Shown here: piece by piece, positions 25,901 through 33,461 of the stretch
Layout: each line of letters opens with the position of its first letter
Position numbering within the stretch: position 1 is the stretch's first letter
DNA from: Mycolicibacterium vinylchloridicum
GTDB lineage: Bacteria; Actinomycetota; Actinomycetes; Mycobacteriales; Mycobacteriaceae
Direction: 5' to 3'
Length of the DNA: 37,201 bases
Assembly: GCF_013404075.1 (NCBI RefSeq)
Contig: NZ_JACBJQ010000049.1
Span: forward strand, 1-37,201
The notes under the pieces: generated by a model
Databases searched by the model: none
Told to the model about the DNA's origin: nothing
Seen by the model: only the letters and a program-made list of their open reading frames with translations
Translations under genes and position numbers: made by a program

Positions 25901-27278
25901 ACACACCATTGAGCATGTCCGTCAATACCGTTGCTGTGCCGACCACTGCCGCGCCCATGATCTTGTACTGCGTGATGACGCCGAAGGTGTCCGCTCCCGG
26001 TGAGATGTTGAACGGCGGCACGATCCGGTTGAGGAAGTCACCCCAGGCGTTGAGGGTGTCACTGATCGTATAGCTCGGGATTGCCGACTTGACAAAGAGA
26101 TTGACGATTCCGACGAAGCCGGGTAGCCACTGCGCCGGGCTGCCAATGTTCGCATTGGCAAACAACGCGTCGAGCTGATCATCGAGCGCGTCAAGACTCT
26201 GGTCGGTCACATGATTGGTGATCGTGACGAAGTTGCGCGGCAGACCCGGCCAGCCGGCGAGCCGGTCGACCGCCCGCTGCAAGGTACCGATGAAATACCA
26301 TGCCCCCGTCCCCGCCGCCGGCACCGCAGCGGCGGTGGGGGTGGCCGACGCGGCCGCGGTAGGAGCGGCCCCCGATTCGGGCGAAAAGAAAGCATGCAGG
26401 CTTGCGGCGACCGGCGCGACGGACAACCGGATCGCGCGTTCGAAATCCCTTGTCGCGTTGGCGATCTCGTGGTCGATTCCGGCTCCGACATGATGGACGA
26501 CTCGCGTCGCCAGCTCCGAGAGATCACTGAAGAGATGGGTGCCATTCGCGAATGCGGCCTGAACCGCATCCCACGGATGCGCTCCCGGCAGGTATTCGGC
26601 GCGAGTGGTTGCCAATCGTCGACCGTTGCGCACTTCGTTGTTTCGGCCGGCGGCCAACCACAGCCCGTCCGGTGCACCGCCGGGAAGTGTCGGCACACGA
26701 ACGGGGCTTCCCAGTCCGCCAAGGCCCATGGCGTCCAGCGCATCATTGAGGGCACTGATGTAACTCGTCGGCGCCGTGCCGATTTCGGTGGTGCTGTGTG
26801 GTGCGGTCGTTGGTAGCGCAGAAGGCGCGGACAGGTTCACCGAGTTCACGACCGGCTCGGCTCCAGCTGTCAGCAACCGATCGTCAGGCGCGACACCCGC
26901 GGCCGACCTCTTGCCGGGGGTCGCCGGGGTGGCGGACTTGTGCGAACTGGTCGTCGAGGACCGGGTAACGCCGTCGGTATTGCGCTTCGAAGATTCCGAC
27001 TGACCCGCGCGTGCCGCGGGACCGCGAGGCCCAGCCGTGGCGTTCGACGAACTGCGGTCGGACTTCGCGACGCCCGTGCCCGCACCCGGATTGGCCGAAT
27101 GGGACGGGTCATCGGGAGCGGCCGACGCCATGGCCTGGCTGCCGACGATCGCCGCGCCCAGCCCAACACCGACCGTGCCGACGCGCAACCACTGAGCGCA
27201 GTTCGATGACTCGAAGGCCGAGGGCTTGCGGTGGCGGCCGTTAGTGCGACGCGGTTTGCGCCGACCAGCCGCAGCCAT
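22929..27278 (-). CDS. Giant secreted Ig-like/VCBS-type repeat protein, paralogue B
   Basis: A 1449-aa predicted surface or secreted protein, related to the 1272-aa product downstream. The ATG at 27278 has a perfect Shine-Dalgarno sequence. The basic N-region (RRKPRRTNGRHRK) precedes a hydrophobic core (about residues 30-53) and an ASA cleavage-like site. A Ser/Thr/Ala-rich linker follows, then a unique helical region (about 165-340). The helical module shared with paralogue A (about 345-555) ends with YKRFQEVA. Ig-like repeats run from about 560 to 1345, with GSVGGSDSNGDT, DADGDP, DDDGDS and DSDGDA sites. The C-terminal domain has CAFYLC, TVYDGYY and a final TGN. No sortase motif or C-terminal membrane helix is seen. 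A role in adhesion, biofilm or envelope structure is inferred only. Confidence 0.85.
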   Translation of the reverse strand: MAAAGRRKPRRTNGRHRKPSAFESSNCAQWLRVGTVGVGLGAAIVGSQAMASAAPDDPSHSANPGAGTGVAKSDRSSSNATAGPRGPAARAGQSESSKRNTDGVTRSSTTSSHKSATPATPGKRSAAGVAPDDRLLTAGAEPVVNSVNLSAPSALPTTAPHSTTEIGTAPTSYISALNDALDAMGLGGLGSPVRVPTLPGGAPDGLWLAAGRNNEVRNGRRLATTRAEYLPGAHPWDAVQAAFANGTHLFSDLSELATRVVHHVGAGIDHEIANATRDFERAIRLSVAPVAASLHAFFSPESGAAPTAAASATPTAAAVPAAGTGAWYFIGTLQRAVDRLAGWPGLPRNFVTITNHVTDQSLDALDDQLDALFANANIGSPAQWLPGFVGIVNLFVKSAIPSYTISDTLNAWGDFLNRIVPPFNISPGADTFGVITQYKIMGAAVVGTATVLTDMLNGVYDPAQWEIDVIKATTGATVTRADLTNSTSLETKIAAAQAAAILTFGLSDGGAYYDPTRAWDITLPTWTAAQVNPFTVVTCVVLVAMYKRFQEVAVLTTFTTSTTYDSWLYTLSLGGDSTRSEYAAGTFHAVDPDGRSVDFGTSLLGTYTSAGGGLVTINTSGGGFTYTNTLPGAAFFHRATSENEADRYDTVNIPVTSADGVEYTLTFKIQIIDGSNANPTSSPTMGAADGLGVVRGSVGGSDSNGDTLTYSLVGSSVNGLNNNSGYTKNGAGNGGIITLNPTTGAFTYVSSATAGATQSFQVQMTDGHGGTTIATVTVPNTTSITPGNLNTSTPYVVTGSVPVPSGDAGLFTSYALGASPTKGTVTSFNPVTGSFTYTSSVGRTTANSDVITVIATDASGRTVTLKLAVTPAVVNSAPVGTGVTTDSPVGAPTYNVWGGPSDEQNTTGALHSSDADGDPVTYTAGTYTTAQGGTVTVTASGSFTYSQSKFAPFGIHSSYWHDHAVDGDPGDLFTINVTDAFGATTAVTYGIPIAKLNAAPTLAGTFNGTPTVDVLGIRRGSINTGSDDDGDSLTYSLVGGSGGSAYTANGGIVKLTGTSFTYVPKVGVTSDSFQVQVNDGHGGVTTATYNLSGLTTPSPVTSVNTSTVNVVTGQLNTTGNTSGWTYSLGADGTKVGTPTVVTSTGAFTYTRNAALGHSTSPTDTFTITATENATGRSVIIATITVTPTVANSAPTLTVNGVSATGNSATTAMSGPGSYNTGTFTQTLTGITITYSDSDGDALYVNNKYDGTGSAVALAPGATITTANGGTVTVNANGTLSYSITKANVSYYHEAARIGASGTAVADWFNVTVTDGFGGTSTVKVTVPVWAVNSAPTISGYGGPTCAFYLCTRGGMTVSDTDGDSIPNNAITPGAGAGYTLAAGSVTVWGSGVTTISWAAGGTFGTTATANTFTVYDGYYTVTNGVANVGTPAKFWVQWAANSGNTTTGN
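23280..23690. repeat. 411-bp block nearly identical to 19116-19526 (copy in paralogue B)
   Basis: This is the partner of the block in paralogue A, colinear with no gap and about 90% identical by hand count. Many synonymous positions are also kept, so the similarity is recent at the DNA level rather than only protein constraint. Confidence 0.85.
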
Positions 27279-27279
27279 C

Positions 27280-27289
27280 TCACCTCCTT
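27280..27289 (-). promoter_or_regulatory. Perfect Shine-Dalgarno of repeat-protein gene B
   Basis: AAGGAGGTGA on the minus strand pairs along all ten bases with the 16S rRNA 3' tail, and its end touches the ATG at 27278 with one base between. The core GGAGG sits five bases from the start. Such a complete match is unusual in this window and argues for strong translation. Confidence 0.8.
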
Positions 27290-27407
27290 CACCCCAGTGT
27301 CTTCACGCCAACACAGTCACCCGGCGCGGCCCTGTTCGGGCCAGCGGGGAACTCTGCGACACGACTCACACACATTGCTTGGGAGAGGCGCACCTTACGT
27401 ACGTTCG

Positions 27408-27438
27408 GCAACGTAACACGGTCCTCAGCTTTCGCCAA
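27408..27438 (-). promoter_or_regulatory. Promoter of repeat-protein B, shared element with A
   Basis: On the minus strand the element is TTGGCG, 17 bases, then TACGTT, with an extended -10 TG. TTGGCGAAA (27430-27438) and GTGTTACGTTGC (27408-27419) match the element before paralogue A. The predicted start gives a leader of about 120 bases. Confidence 0.65.
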
Positions 27439-27544
27439 GGACAATTACGACATCGACCGGGACTGATCGCTTGAACAGGGCATTTGCCAGAGTTAACTGC
27501 AAAGAACCGGTGGGCATAGCTTCATTTATCGGCGCAAGGTGCGA

Positions 27545-27587
27545 CAAACCAGCAAAGCTTGGTACTGATTGGTCGATCAGTGGTTTG
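27545..27587. repeat. Nested inverted repeat just after ribC
   Basis: ACTGAT (27564-27569) and ATCAGT (27576-27581) form a perfect 6-bp stem around TGGTCG. CAAACC (27545-27550) and GGTTTG (27582-27587) can pair outside it, with a 13-base bulge on one side. It starts six bases beyond the ribC stop. It may be a weak terminator for ribC or a protein-binding dyad; there is no U-tract. Confidence 0.4.
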
Positions 27588-27593
27588 CCAGCA

Positions 27594-28193
27594 TTACCGA
27601 CCGCGATCGCTGAGCAGCCGCTCAACGTATTTGGCGATGACATCCACTTCGAGATTCACCGGAGTGCCGACCGGAGCGCGACCCAGTGTCGTGAGCGCCA
27701 GCGTCGTCGGAATCAACGAGACCTCGAACCAGTCGTCACCCAGCCCGGAGACGGTCAGCGAAATGCCGTCGACGGTGATGGAGCCCTTCTCGACCACGTA
27801 CCGCGACAGTTCGGGCGGCAGCGCGATCCGCACGACCTCCCAGTGCTCGGAAGGTGCGCGGGATACCACTCGCCCGGTGCCGTCGACGTGCCCCTGGACG
27901 ATGTGGCCGCCGAGGCGGCTGTTGACCGCCGCCGCGCGCTCGAGGTTCACGGCACTGCCGACATCGACGGCGGCCAGACTGGACCGGTTGAGCGTCTCGG
28001 CCATCACATCGGCACTGAACCGGCCGTCGGGCAGCACGTCGACCACGGTCAGACAGACGCCGTTGACCGCGATCGAGTCGCCGTGGCGGGCGTCGGCGGT
28101 GACGACGGGCCCGCGGATGACGAATCGAGCCGAGTCGGCCAGCTCATCCTTACCGACCACCTCGCCCAGCTCCTCGACGATTCCAGTGAACAC
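27594..28193 (-). CDS. ribC: Riboflavin synthase, alpha subunit
   Basis: A 199-aa enzyme that dismutates two 6,7-dimethyl-8-ribityllumazine molecules to riboflavin. The N-terminus MFTGIVEELGEV is diagnostic. The two lumazine-binding barrels are visible as repeated halves: DSIAVNGVCLTV with ADVMAETLNRSSL, and GSITVDGISLTV with VSLIPTTLALTTL. GGHIVQGHVDGTG links the halves. The start is the GTG at 28193, six bases after a TAGATT -10 box. In M. tuberculosis ribC lies close to ribA2; here two giant repeat-protein genes fill the space. It is divergent from lprG. Confidence 0.96.
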   Translation of the reverse strand: MFTGIVEELGEVVGKDELADSARFVIRGPVVTADARHGDSIAVNGVCLTVVDVLPDGRFSADVMAETLNRSSLAAVDVGSAVNLERAAAVNSRLGGHIVQGHVDGTGRVVSRAPSEHWEVVRIALPPELSRYVVEKGSITVDGISLTVSGLGDDWFEVSLIPTTLALTTLGRAPVGTPVNLEVDVIAKYVERLLSDRGR

Positions 28194-28199
28194 GGGCCT

Positions 28200-28205
28200 A
28201 ATCTA
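28200..28205 (-). promoter_or_regulatory. Candidate leaderless promoter of ribC (-10 TAGATT)
   Basis: On the minus strand TAGATT is followed by AGGCCC and the GTG at 28193. The six-base spacing predicts a transcript beginning at the start codon. That would rule out a riboswitch in a 5' leader for this gene. Confidence 0.6.
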
Positions 28206-28311
28206 GTCCGGCCCCGGCGACACTCGCTTAGCCATACTAAAATCGCAGGTCATCCCGCATAACGCCGGGTGGCGGCGGCCTGGGCGATCACTCCGGGTCG
28301 GGCCGACCCTC

Positions 28312-28317
28312 TACGAT
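28312..28317 (+). promoter_or_regulatory. Candidate leaderless promoter of lprG (-10 TACGAT)
   Basis: TACGAT fits TANNNT and is followed by six bases and the ATG at 28324. It supports that start. Together with the ribC box it forms a divergent promoter pair in a 130-base gap. Confidence 0.55.
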
Positions 28318-28323
28318 GCACCT

Positions 28324-29025
28324 ATGCCGACGTGCCGCCGAATGTTTGCCGTCCTTGTCGCCCTCTTCGCCACCGCAGCCCTGTTCGTCGCGGGCTGCTC
28401 GTCGTCGTCGACGCCCTCCGAGCCGCTCCCGGACGCCGCCGGACTGCTGCAACAGTCCATCGCGGTCACCAAGGGCCTCAAGAGCGCCCACCTGGACATC
28501 ACCGTCAGCGGCAAGATCGATGGGCTCCCCATCAAGAAGCTCTCCGGAGACCTGACCAATGTGCCTGCGGTCGCGATCTCGGGCAGCTCGACAATCTCCA
28601 TGGGCGGCTCGGATGCCGACATTCAGTTGGTCGTGGTCGATGGCACCCTCTACGCCGCGCTGACCCCCAACAACTGGCTGGACATGGGCCCGGCGAAGGA
28701 CATCTACGACCCGTCGGTGATCCTCAATCCCGACAACGGCCTGGCCAACCTGCTCGCCAGCATCACCGACGCCAAGTCGGAGGCCAGCGAGTCCATCAAC
28801 GGTGTGGACGCCATCCGGATTTCCGGCAAGGTCAGCGGTGACGCGGTCACCAAACTGATCCCTCAGATCCAGTCGACCACGCCGCTGCCGGGGACGATCT
28901 GGATCCAGAAGAGCGACCCCCATCAGCTGGTGCAGGCCAAGGTCGATACCGGCAACGGCAGCGGCGTGCAGCTGGACCTGTCGGAGTGGGACAAGCCGGT
29001 CACCGTCACCAAGCCCGCCGTCTGA
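28324..29025 (+). CDS. lprG: Lipoprotein LprG
   Basis: A 233-aa lipoprotein of the LppX/LprAFG family. The signal peptide ends in a lipobox LFVAGC with the acylated Cys25. The mature part has the usual start of the half-barrel fold (LLQQSIAVTKGLKSAHLDIT), which encloses a lipid pocket. LprG carries triacylated glycolipids and lipoarabinomannan, and works with P55 to export triacylglycerol to the outer membrane. The P55 gene follows 11 bases downstream, the conserved two-gene operon. No truncation is seen. Confidence 0.95.
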   Translation: MPTCRRMFAVLVALFATAALFVAGCSSSSTPSEPLPDAAGLLQQSIAVTKGLKSAHLDITVSGKIDGLPIKKLSGDLTNVPAVAISGSSTISMGGSDADIQLVVVDGTLYAALTPNNWLDMGPAKDIYDPSVILNPDNGLANLLASITDAKSEASESINGVDAIRISGKVSGDAVTKLIPQIQSTTPLPGTIWIQKSDPHQLVQAKVDTGNGSGVQLDLSEWDKPVTVTKPAV

Positions 29026-29036
29026 CGGCGCCGCAC

Positions 29037-30596
29037 ATGGCTGAGTCCGTAGACACCGCCGCCCACCGGGCACAGACATCCGGCCGCAGCCGCCGGATCG
29101 TGATCAGCGCGGGCAGCCTGGCCGTATTGCTCGGCGCACTCGACACCTACGTGGTCGTCACGATCATGGTCGACATCATGTCGACGGTCGGCATCCCGGT
29201 GAACAAGCTGCAGCAGGTCACCCCGATCATCACCTGGTACATGCTGGGCTACATCGCGGCCATGCCGCTGCTGGGCCGGCTGTCCGACCGCTTTGGACGC
29301 AAGCTGATGCTGCAACTGTCCCTGGTCACCTTCGCGGCGGGCTCGGTGGTGACGGCACTGTCCACGGACCTGACCATGCTGGTGATCGGGCGGCTCATCC
29401 AGGGCATCGCCGCCGGTGCCTTGCTGCCCGTCACGTTGGCGCTGGCCGCCGACCTATGGGCCGCCCGCAGCCGCGCTGCCGTGCTCGGCGGCATCGGCGC
29501 CGCCCAGGAGCTGGGCAGCGTGCTCGGCCCGCTCTACGGCATCGGTGTGGTGCTGCTGCTGGGCAAGTGGCAGGACGTGTTCTGGATCAACGTGCCGCTC
29601 ACCGTGATCGCGATGATCATGATCCACTTCAGCCTGCCCTCGCACGACAAGTCCGCGAACCCGGAAAAGGTGGACCTGGTCGGCGGCATCCTGCTTGCGA
29701 TCGCATTGGGCCTGGTCGTGATCGGCCTGTACAACCCGGCACCGGACGGCAAGCAGCTGCTACCGCCGCACGGCCTGCTGTTGGTCGGCGGCGCGGTCGT
29801 CGCGGCGATCGCCTTCGGAGTGTGGGAGCGCTTCGCCCGCACCCGGCTGATCGAACCGGCGGGTGTCCGGTTCGTCCCGTTCCTGGCCTCGCTGGGCACC
29901 TCGCTGTGCGCGGGCGCGGCGCTGATGGTCACCCTGGTCAACGTCGAACTGTTCGGCCAGGGCGTACTGGGCAAGGACCAGACGCAAGCCGCATTCCTGT
30001 TGCTGCACTTCCTGATCGCGCTCCCGATCGGCGCTCTCGTCGGCGGCTGGATCGCCACCAGAATCGGCGACCGGATTGTCGCCGTGGTCGGCATGCTGAT
30101 TTCGGCCGGGGCGTATTGGCTGGTGTCCGACTGGGGTATCAACGTGGCCAGCGCCCGCCACGATCTGGGCTTCATCTCGCTGCCGGTGATCGACACCGAC
30201 CTGGCGCTGGCCGGTCTCGGGCTCGGACTGGTGATCGGCCCGCTCACCTCGGCCGCGCTTCGCGTGGTGCCCGCGGCGCAGCACGGTATCGCGTCGTCAC
30301 TGGTCGTCGTGGCCCGGATGACCGGCATGCTGATCGGCGTGGCCGCGCTGAGCGCGTGGGGCCTGTATCGGTTCAACCAGATCCTGGCCACCCTGCCCAG
30401 CCCGGGCGGCAACACCTTGGCCGCCAAGCTCGCCGGCGAGGCCATGCGCTACCGCACCGCGTTCGCCATGCAGTACGGGTCGATCTTCTTCATCACCGTG
30501 ATCGTGTGTCTGGTCGGTGCCGGACTGGCGCTGTTCATCGGCGGCAAGCAGGCCCACGCCGACGAGACGGAAGTCGAGAAGACGCTCGCCACCTAG
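29037..30596 (+). CDS. MFS transporter P55 (Rv1410c-type)
   Basis: A 519-aa major facilitator of the 14-helix drug:proton antiporter type. The motif-A loop GRLSDRFGRKLML lies between the second and third helices, and LDTYVVVTIM is the motif-D1 region of helix 1. The gene partner lprG and gene order identify it as P55. In mycobacteria it moves triacylglycerides, and its loss sensitises cells to several drugs. The ATG at 29037 is used; the frame is open further upstream inside lprG. It meets the lysA-like gene tail to tail with a 4-base overlap. Confidence 0.93.
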   Translation: MAESVDTAAHRAQTSGRSRRIVISAGSLAVLLGALDTYVVVTIMVDIMSTVGIPVNKLQQVTPIITWYMLGYIAAMPLLGRLSDRFGRKLMLQLSLVTFAAGSVVTALSTDLTMLVIGRLIQGIAAGALLPVTLALAADLWAARSRAAVLGGIGAAQELGSVLGPLYGIGVVLLLGKWQDVFWINVPLTVIAMIMIHFSLPSHDKSANPEKVDLVGGILLAIALGLVVIGLYNPAPDGKQLLPPHGLLLVGGAVVAAIAFGVWERFARTRLIEPAGVRFVPFLASLGTSLCAGAALMVTLVNVELFGQGVLGKDQTQAAFLLLHFLIALPIGALVGGWIATRIGDRIVAVVGMLISAGAYWLVSDWGINVASARHDLGFISLPVIDTDLALAGLGLGLVIGPLTSAALRVVPAAQHGIASSLVVVARMTGMLIGVAALSAWGLYRFNQILATLPSPGGNTLAAKLAGEAMRYRTAFAMQYGSIFFITVIVCLVGAGLALFIGGKQAHADETEVEKTLAT

Positions 30597-31846
30597 ACGT
30601 CGCGGGCCAGCAGGTCCGCCCAGGTGTCCCGGCGCACGACCAGCCGCGCGTCGCCGCGAGACGCGAACACCACCGGGATCCGGCGCGCGCCGTTGTACTG
30701 GTTGGACATCGTGTAGCAGTACGCCCCGGTGACCGGCACCGCCAACAGGTCGCCGACCACCGGATTGTCAAGGGGCACACCGTCGATCAGCTGATCGCCG
30801 GACTCACAGTGGCGGCCCACCACGGTGACGGTCTCGCCGCCATCCAGCCGGTCGACGAGCGCGGCCTCGAAGCGCTGCCCGTACAGCGACACTTCCAGGT
30901 TGTCCCCCATTCCGCCGTCGACCGCGACGTGGGTGAGCTTGCCCCGTTTGACGGTGATGACCCGGTAGACCGTGCACGCCGCGGTCGCGGTCATCGAGCG
31001 GCCCGGCTCGACGATGATGCGGGCCTCGGCGGGAACCAGCCCACGGGCCTTGTCGATCATGGTCTGGGCGTAGACGTCCAGCGAGGTCGGGTGGTCGGCG
31101 TAGGTGTAGCGGACGCCGAGCCCGCCGCCGAAGTCGTAAACGTCGAAGCTGCCGAGTTCGGCGACCGGAGCGACGGCGGCGGCCAGCTGCTCGGCATCGA
31201 GCAGCTGGGAGCCGACGTGGGTGTGCACGCCATCGCAGCGCAGCACCCTGCTGCGGCGGATCCGCTCGATCGCCACGTGCGCGTCCTCGGGCAGCAGCCC
31301 GAACTTCGATCCGTCATGCCCGGTGGCGACCGCGGCGTGCGTGTCCGCCTCGATGCCGGGCACCACCCGCACCAGGCAGGCCTGCCGTCGGCCCGGCTCG
31401 ACGATGCGCTCCAGCCGGTCGATGTCGTCGAAATTGTCGACGACCACCAGCCCGACGCCCTTGGCGACGGCCAGTTCGAGTTCCTCGTCGGTCTTGGCGT
31501 TACCGTGCAACAACATCCGGGCCGGGTCGGCGCCCGCGGCCAGCGCTGTGACGATCTCGCCGCCACCTGCGACGTCGAGCAGCAACCCCTCCTCGCTCAT
31601 CAGCCGCTGAATTGCCGTACACGGGAACGCCTTTGATGCAAACGCCACATCTGCTCGGGCCCAGCGGCCGCGGAACGCCGCCAGATAGTCCCTGGCCCGC
31701 TGCCGCACCGCGTCCTCGGCGACCACCATGACCGGAGTGCCGAACTCCGTGGCGAGGTCATCGAGCCGGCAACCGCCGACGGTCAGGACGCCGTCGTCGA
31801 GCACCGAACCGGGCGGGAACAGGCCGAGCACTTGGGAATCGCTCAT
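30593..31846 (-). CDS. lysA: Diaminopimelate decarboxylase-like PLP enzyme
   Basis: A 417-aa fold-type III PLP decarboxylase. Lys72 in FASKAF is the expected Schiff-base residue. HVGSQ, FGGGLGV, IVEPGRS, the HCESGD cysteine motif and TGAYCYTMSNQYN are all in place, so meso-diaminopimelate decarboxylation to lysine is the best call. The sequence differs considerably from M. tuberculosis LysA (Rv1293) as I remember it, which sits beside argS and thrA. This may therefore be a second copy. The ATG at 31846 follows GGGGTG. It is divergent from the DJ-1/PfpI gene. Confidence 0.85.
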   Translation of the reverse strand: MSDSQVLGLFPPGSVLDDGVLTVGGCRLDDLATEFGTPVMVVAEDAVRQRARDYLAAFRGRWARADVAFASKAFPCTAIQRLMSEEGLLLDVAGGGEIVTALAAGADPARMLLHGNAKTDEELELAVAKGVGLVVVDNFDDIDRLERIVEPGRRQACLVRVVPGIEADTHAAVATGHDGSKFGLLPEDAHVAIERIRRSRVLRCDGVHTHVGSQLLDAEQLAAAVAPVAELGSFDVYDFGGGLGVRYTYADHPTSLDVYAQTMIDKARGLVPAEARIIVEPGRSMTATAACTVYRVITVKRGKLTHVAVDGGMGDNLEVSLYGQRFEAALVDRLDGGETVTVVGRHCESGDQLIDGVPLDNPVVGDLLAVPVTGAYCYTMSNQYNGARRIPVVFASRGDARLVVRRDTWADLLARDV

Positions 31847-31905
31847 CACCCCATCCTGCTCCACGCCGAGGGTATTAACCTGCGGTCGGCGGGTATGCGG
31901 ACGCC

Positions 31906-32460
31906 ATGAGCAACGAACTTTCCGGCAAGCGAATCGCATTCCTGGTCGCCCCCGAAGGCACCGAGCAGGTCGAACTGACCACGCCGTGGGAGGCCGTCGA
32001 ACAGGCCGGTGGCACTCCGGAACTGGTGTCGACCGAGGTCGGCAAGATCCAGGCGTTCAACCACCTCACCCCTGCCGACACCTTCGACGCCGACACATCC
32101 GCAGACTCCGTGACGGCGGCCGACTACGACGGGCTGGTGCTGCCCGGCGGGGTGGCCAACCCGGACTTCCTGCGCACCCAACCGGCCGCGGTCGGCCTGG
32201 CCAAGAGTTTCTTCGACGCAGGCAAGCCGGTGGCCGTCATCTGCCACGGACCGTGGACGCTGATCGAGGCCGACGTGGTCGAGGGCCGCCGGATCACGTC
32301 GTGGCCCAGCGTAGCGACCGACCTGCGCAACGCCGGCGCCGAGTGGGTCGACGAGCAGGTCGTGGTGTGCACCGGCGGACCCAACACGCTGGTGTCCAGC
32401 CGCAAGCCCGACGACCTGCCGGCCTTCTGCTCGGAGCTCGTGACAGCCTTCGCGGGTTAG
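31906..32460 (+). CDS. DJ-1/PfpI family protein (YhbO/YraA-like)
   Basis: A 184-aa type-1 glutamine-amidotransferase-like protein. The nucleophile elbow is Cys113-His114 in VICHGPW, and Glu17 in the PEGTEQVE loop is the family's third conserved residue. LPGGVANPD is the conserved turn before it. Members have been assigned protease, chaperone or glyoxal-detoxifying and deglycase roles. A -10-like TAACCT at 31876-31881 gives a short leader. It is divergent from the lysA-like gene and overlaps ribD tail to tail by four bases. Confidence 0.9.
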   Translation: MSNELSGKRIAFLVAPEGTEQVELTTPWEAVEQAGGTPELVSTEVGKIQAFNHLTPADTFDADTSADSVTAADYDGLVLPGGVANPDFLRTQPAAVGLAKSFFDAGKPVAVICHGPWTLIEADVVEGRRITSWPSVATDLRNAGAEWVDEQVVVCTGGPNTLVSSRKPDDLPAFCSELVTAFAG

Positions 32461-33461
32461 CCCGGCACCAGGCTCAGCAGCAGATCGGGCCCGATCCGGT
32501 CGACGCCGTCGTACTGCCACCGCAGCGCCCGCGCGATGCTGGGCACGCCCACGTCGTCGACGGCGGTGATCGGCCCACCCAGAAGGATCGGGCCGACGTA
32601 GGCCAGGATCCGGTCGATCGCCCCGGCCCGCAAGAACGCGCCGGCCAGCGTCGGGCCGCCCTCGATGAGCACATCGGTGCGATCCGACAACGCCTGGATG
32701 ACCTCGTGCGGATCGTGGGTCCGGATCAGCATCGTGCGCGAATCATCATTCAGCACATTGGCTTCCGGAGAGATCTCGCGCTTGCCGACGACCACGCGAA
32801 GCGGCTGGCGCTGCGCCAGTCCGCCGCCGGGCAGCCGCGCGGTCAGCGTCGGGTCGTCGATGTCGACCGTGCCGGTGCCGACCACGATCGCGTCGCACGC
32901 GGCGCGGCGCACATGAAGGTCGGCGCGTGCCGCCTCACTGGTGATCCATTGCGAGGAGCCGTCCGCCGCTGCACTGCGCCCGTCGACACTGGTGGCGAAC
33001 TTCCAGGTGACGTGCGGCTTTCCGGTGCGCTGTTTGTGCAGCCATTCCCGCAGCGGGCCGCCGGCGACCTCGTCGGCGCACACCGAGCCGGTGATCGCGA
33101 TTCCGGCAGCGCGCAATCGGTCGGCGCCGCCGGCGGCAACGGGATTCGGGTCGGTGACGGCGTAGACCACCGCGGCCACGCCGGCCTCGATCAGCGCGTC
33201 GACGCAGGGTGGGGTGCGGCCCTGGTGATTGCACGGTTCGAGGGTGACGACAGCGGTACCGCCCGTCGCCCGCGGCCCCGCCTCCCTCAGCGCCATCACC
33301 TCGGCGTGCGGACCGCCTGCGGGCTGGGTGCCACCGGAACCCACGACATCGCCCGCCACACTCAGAATGACCGCTCCCACAGGGGGATTCGGATACGTCG
33401 ATCCTTTCACCCGTTGCGCCTGGGCGATGGCCAGCCGCATCGCGGCCTCGACTGCGGTCAT
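32457..33461 (-). CDS. ribD: Bifunctional riboflavin deaminase/reductase RibD
   Basis: A 334-aa enzyme for the second and third steps of the pyrimidine branch of riboflavin synthesis. The N-terminal deaminase has the zinc site His52-Ala-Glu54 with Cys77 and Cys86 in EPCNHQGRTPPC. The C-terminal reductase includes WKFATSVDGRSAA and VLIEGGPTLAGAFLRAG. It starts in an ATGA overlap with the rpe stop, closing the chain fmt-rsmB-rpe-ribD. M. tuberculosis calls this gene ribG. Confidence 0.95.
   Translation of the reverse strand: MTAVEAAMRLAIAQAQRVKGSTYPNPPVGAVILSVAGDVVGSGGTQPAGGPHAEVMALREAGPRATGGTAVVTLEPCNHQGRTPPCVDALIEAGVAAVVYAVTDPNPVAAGGADRLRAAGIAITGSVCADEVAGGPLREWLHKQRTGKPHVTWKFATSVDGRSAAADGSSQWITSEAARADLHVRRAACDAIVVGTGTVDIDDPTLTARLPGGGLAQRQPLRVVVGKREISPEANVLNDDSRTMLIRTHDPHEVIQALSDRTDVLIEGGPTLAGAFLRAGAIDRILAYVGPILLGGPITAVDDVGVPSIARALRWQYDGVDRIGPDLLLSLVPG

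Larger units (their letters stand above)
27279..27593. other. Intergenic region between ribC and repeat-protein gene B
   Basis: These 315 bases contain no supported gene. On the minus strand they hold a nested dyad just after ribC (27545-27587), an A+T-richer stretch around 27420-27540, the promoter of gene B, a leader of about 120 bases, and the strong ribosome-binding site. ACGTACGT occurs just downstream of the -10 (27397-27404). Confidence 0.6.

Noticed and set aside
18762..27278. CRISPR or short tandem DNA repeats in the giant genes
   Set aside because: The periodicity is that of degenerate protein domains of about 90-110 residues; there are no uniform short repeats with unique spacers.
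29456..31636. 726-codon plus-strand open frame over P55 and the lysA-like gene
   Set aside because: It reads as Arg/Gly/Pro/Asp-rich nonsense in the shadow of two well-recognised genes on other frames; long antisense frames are expected at this GC content.
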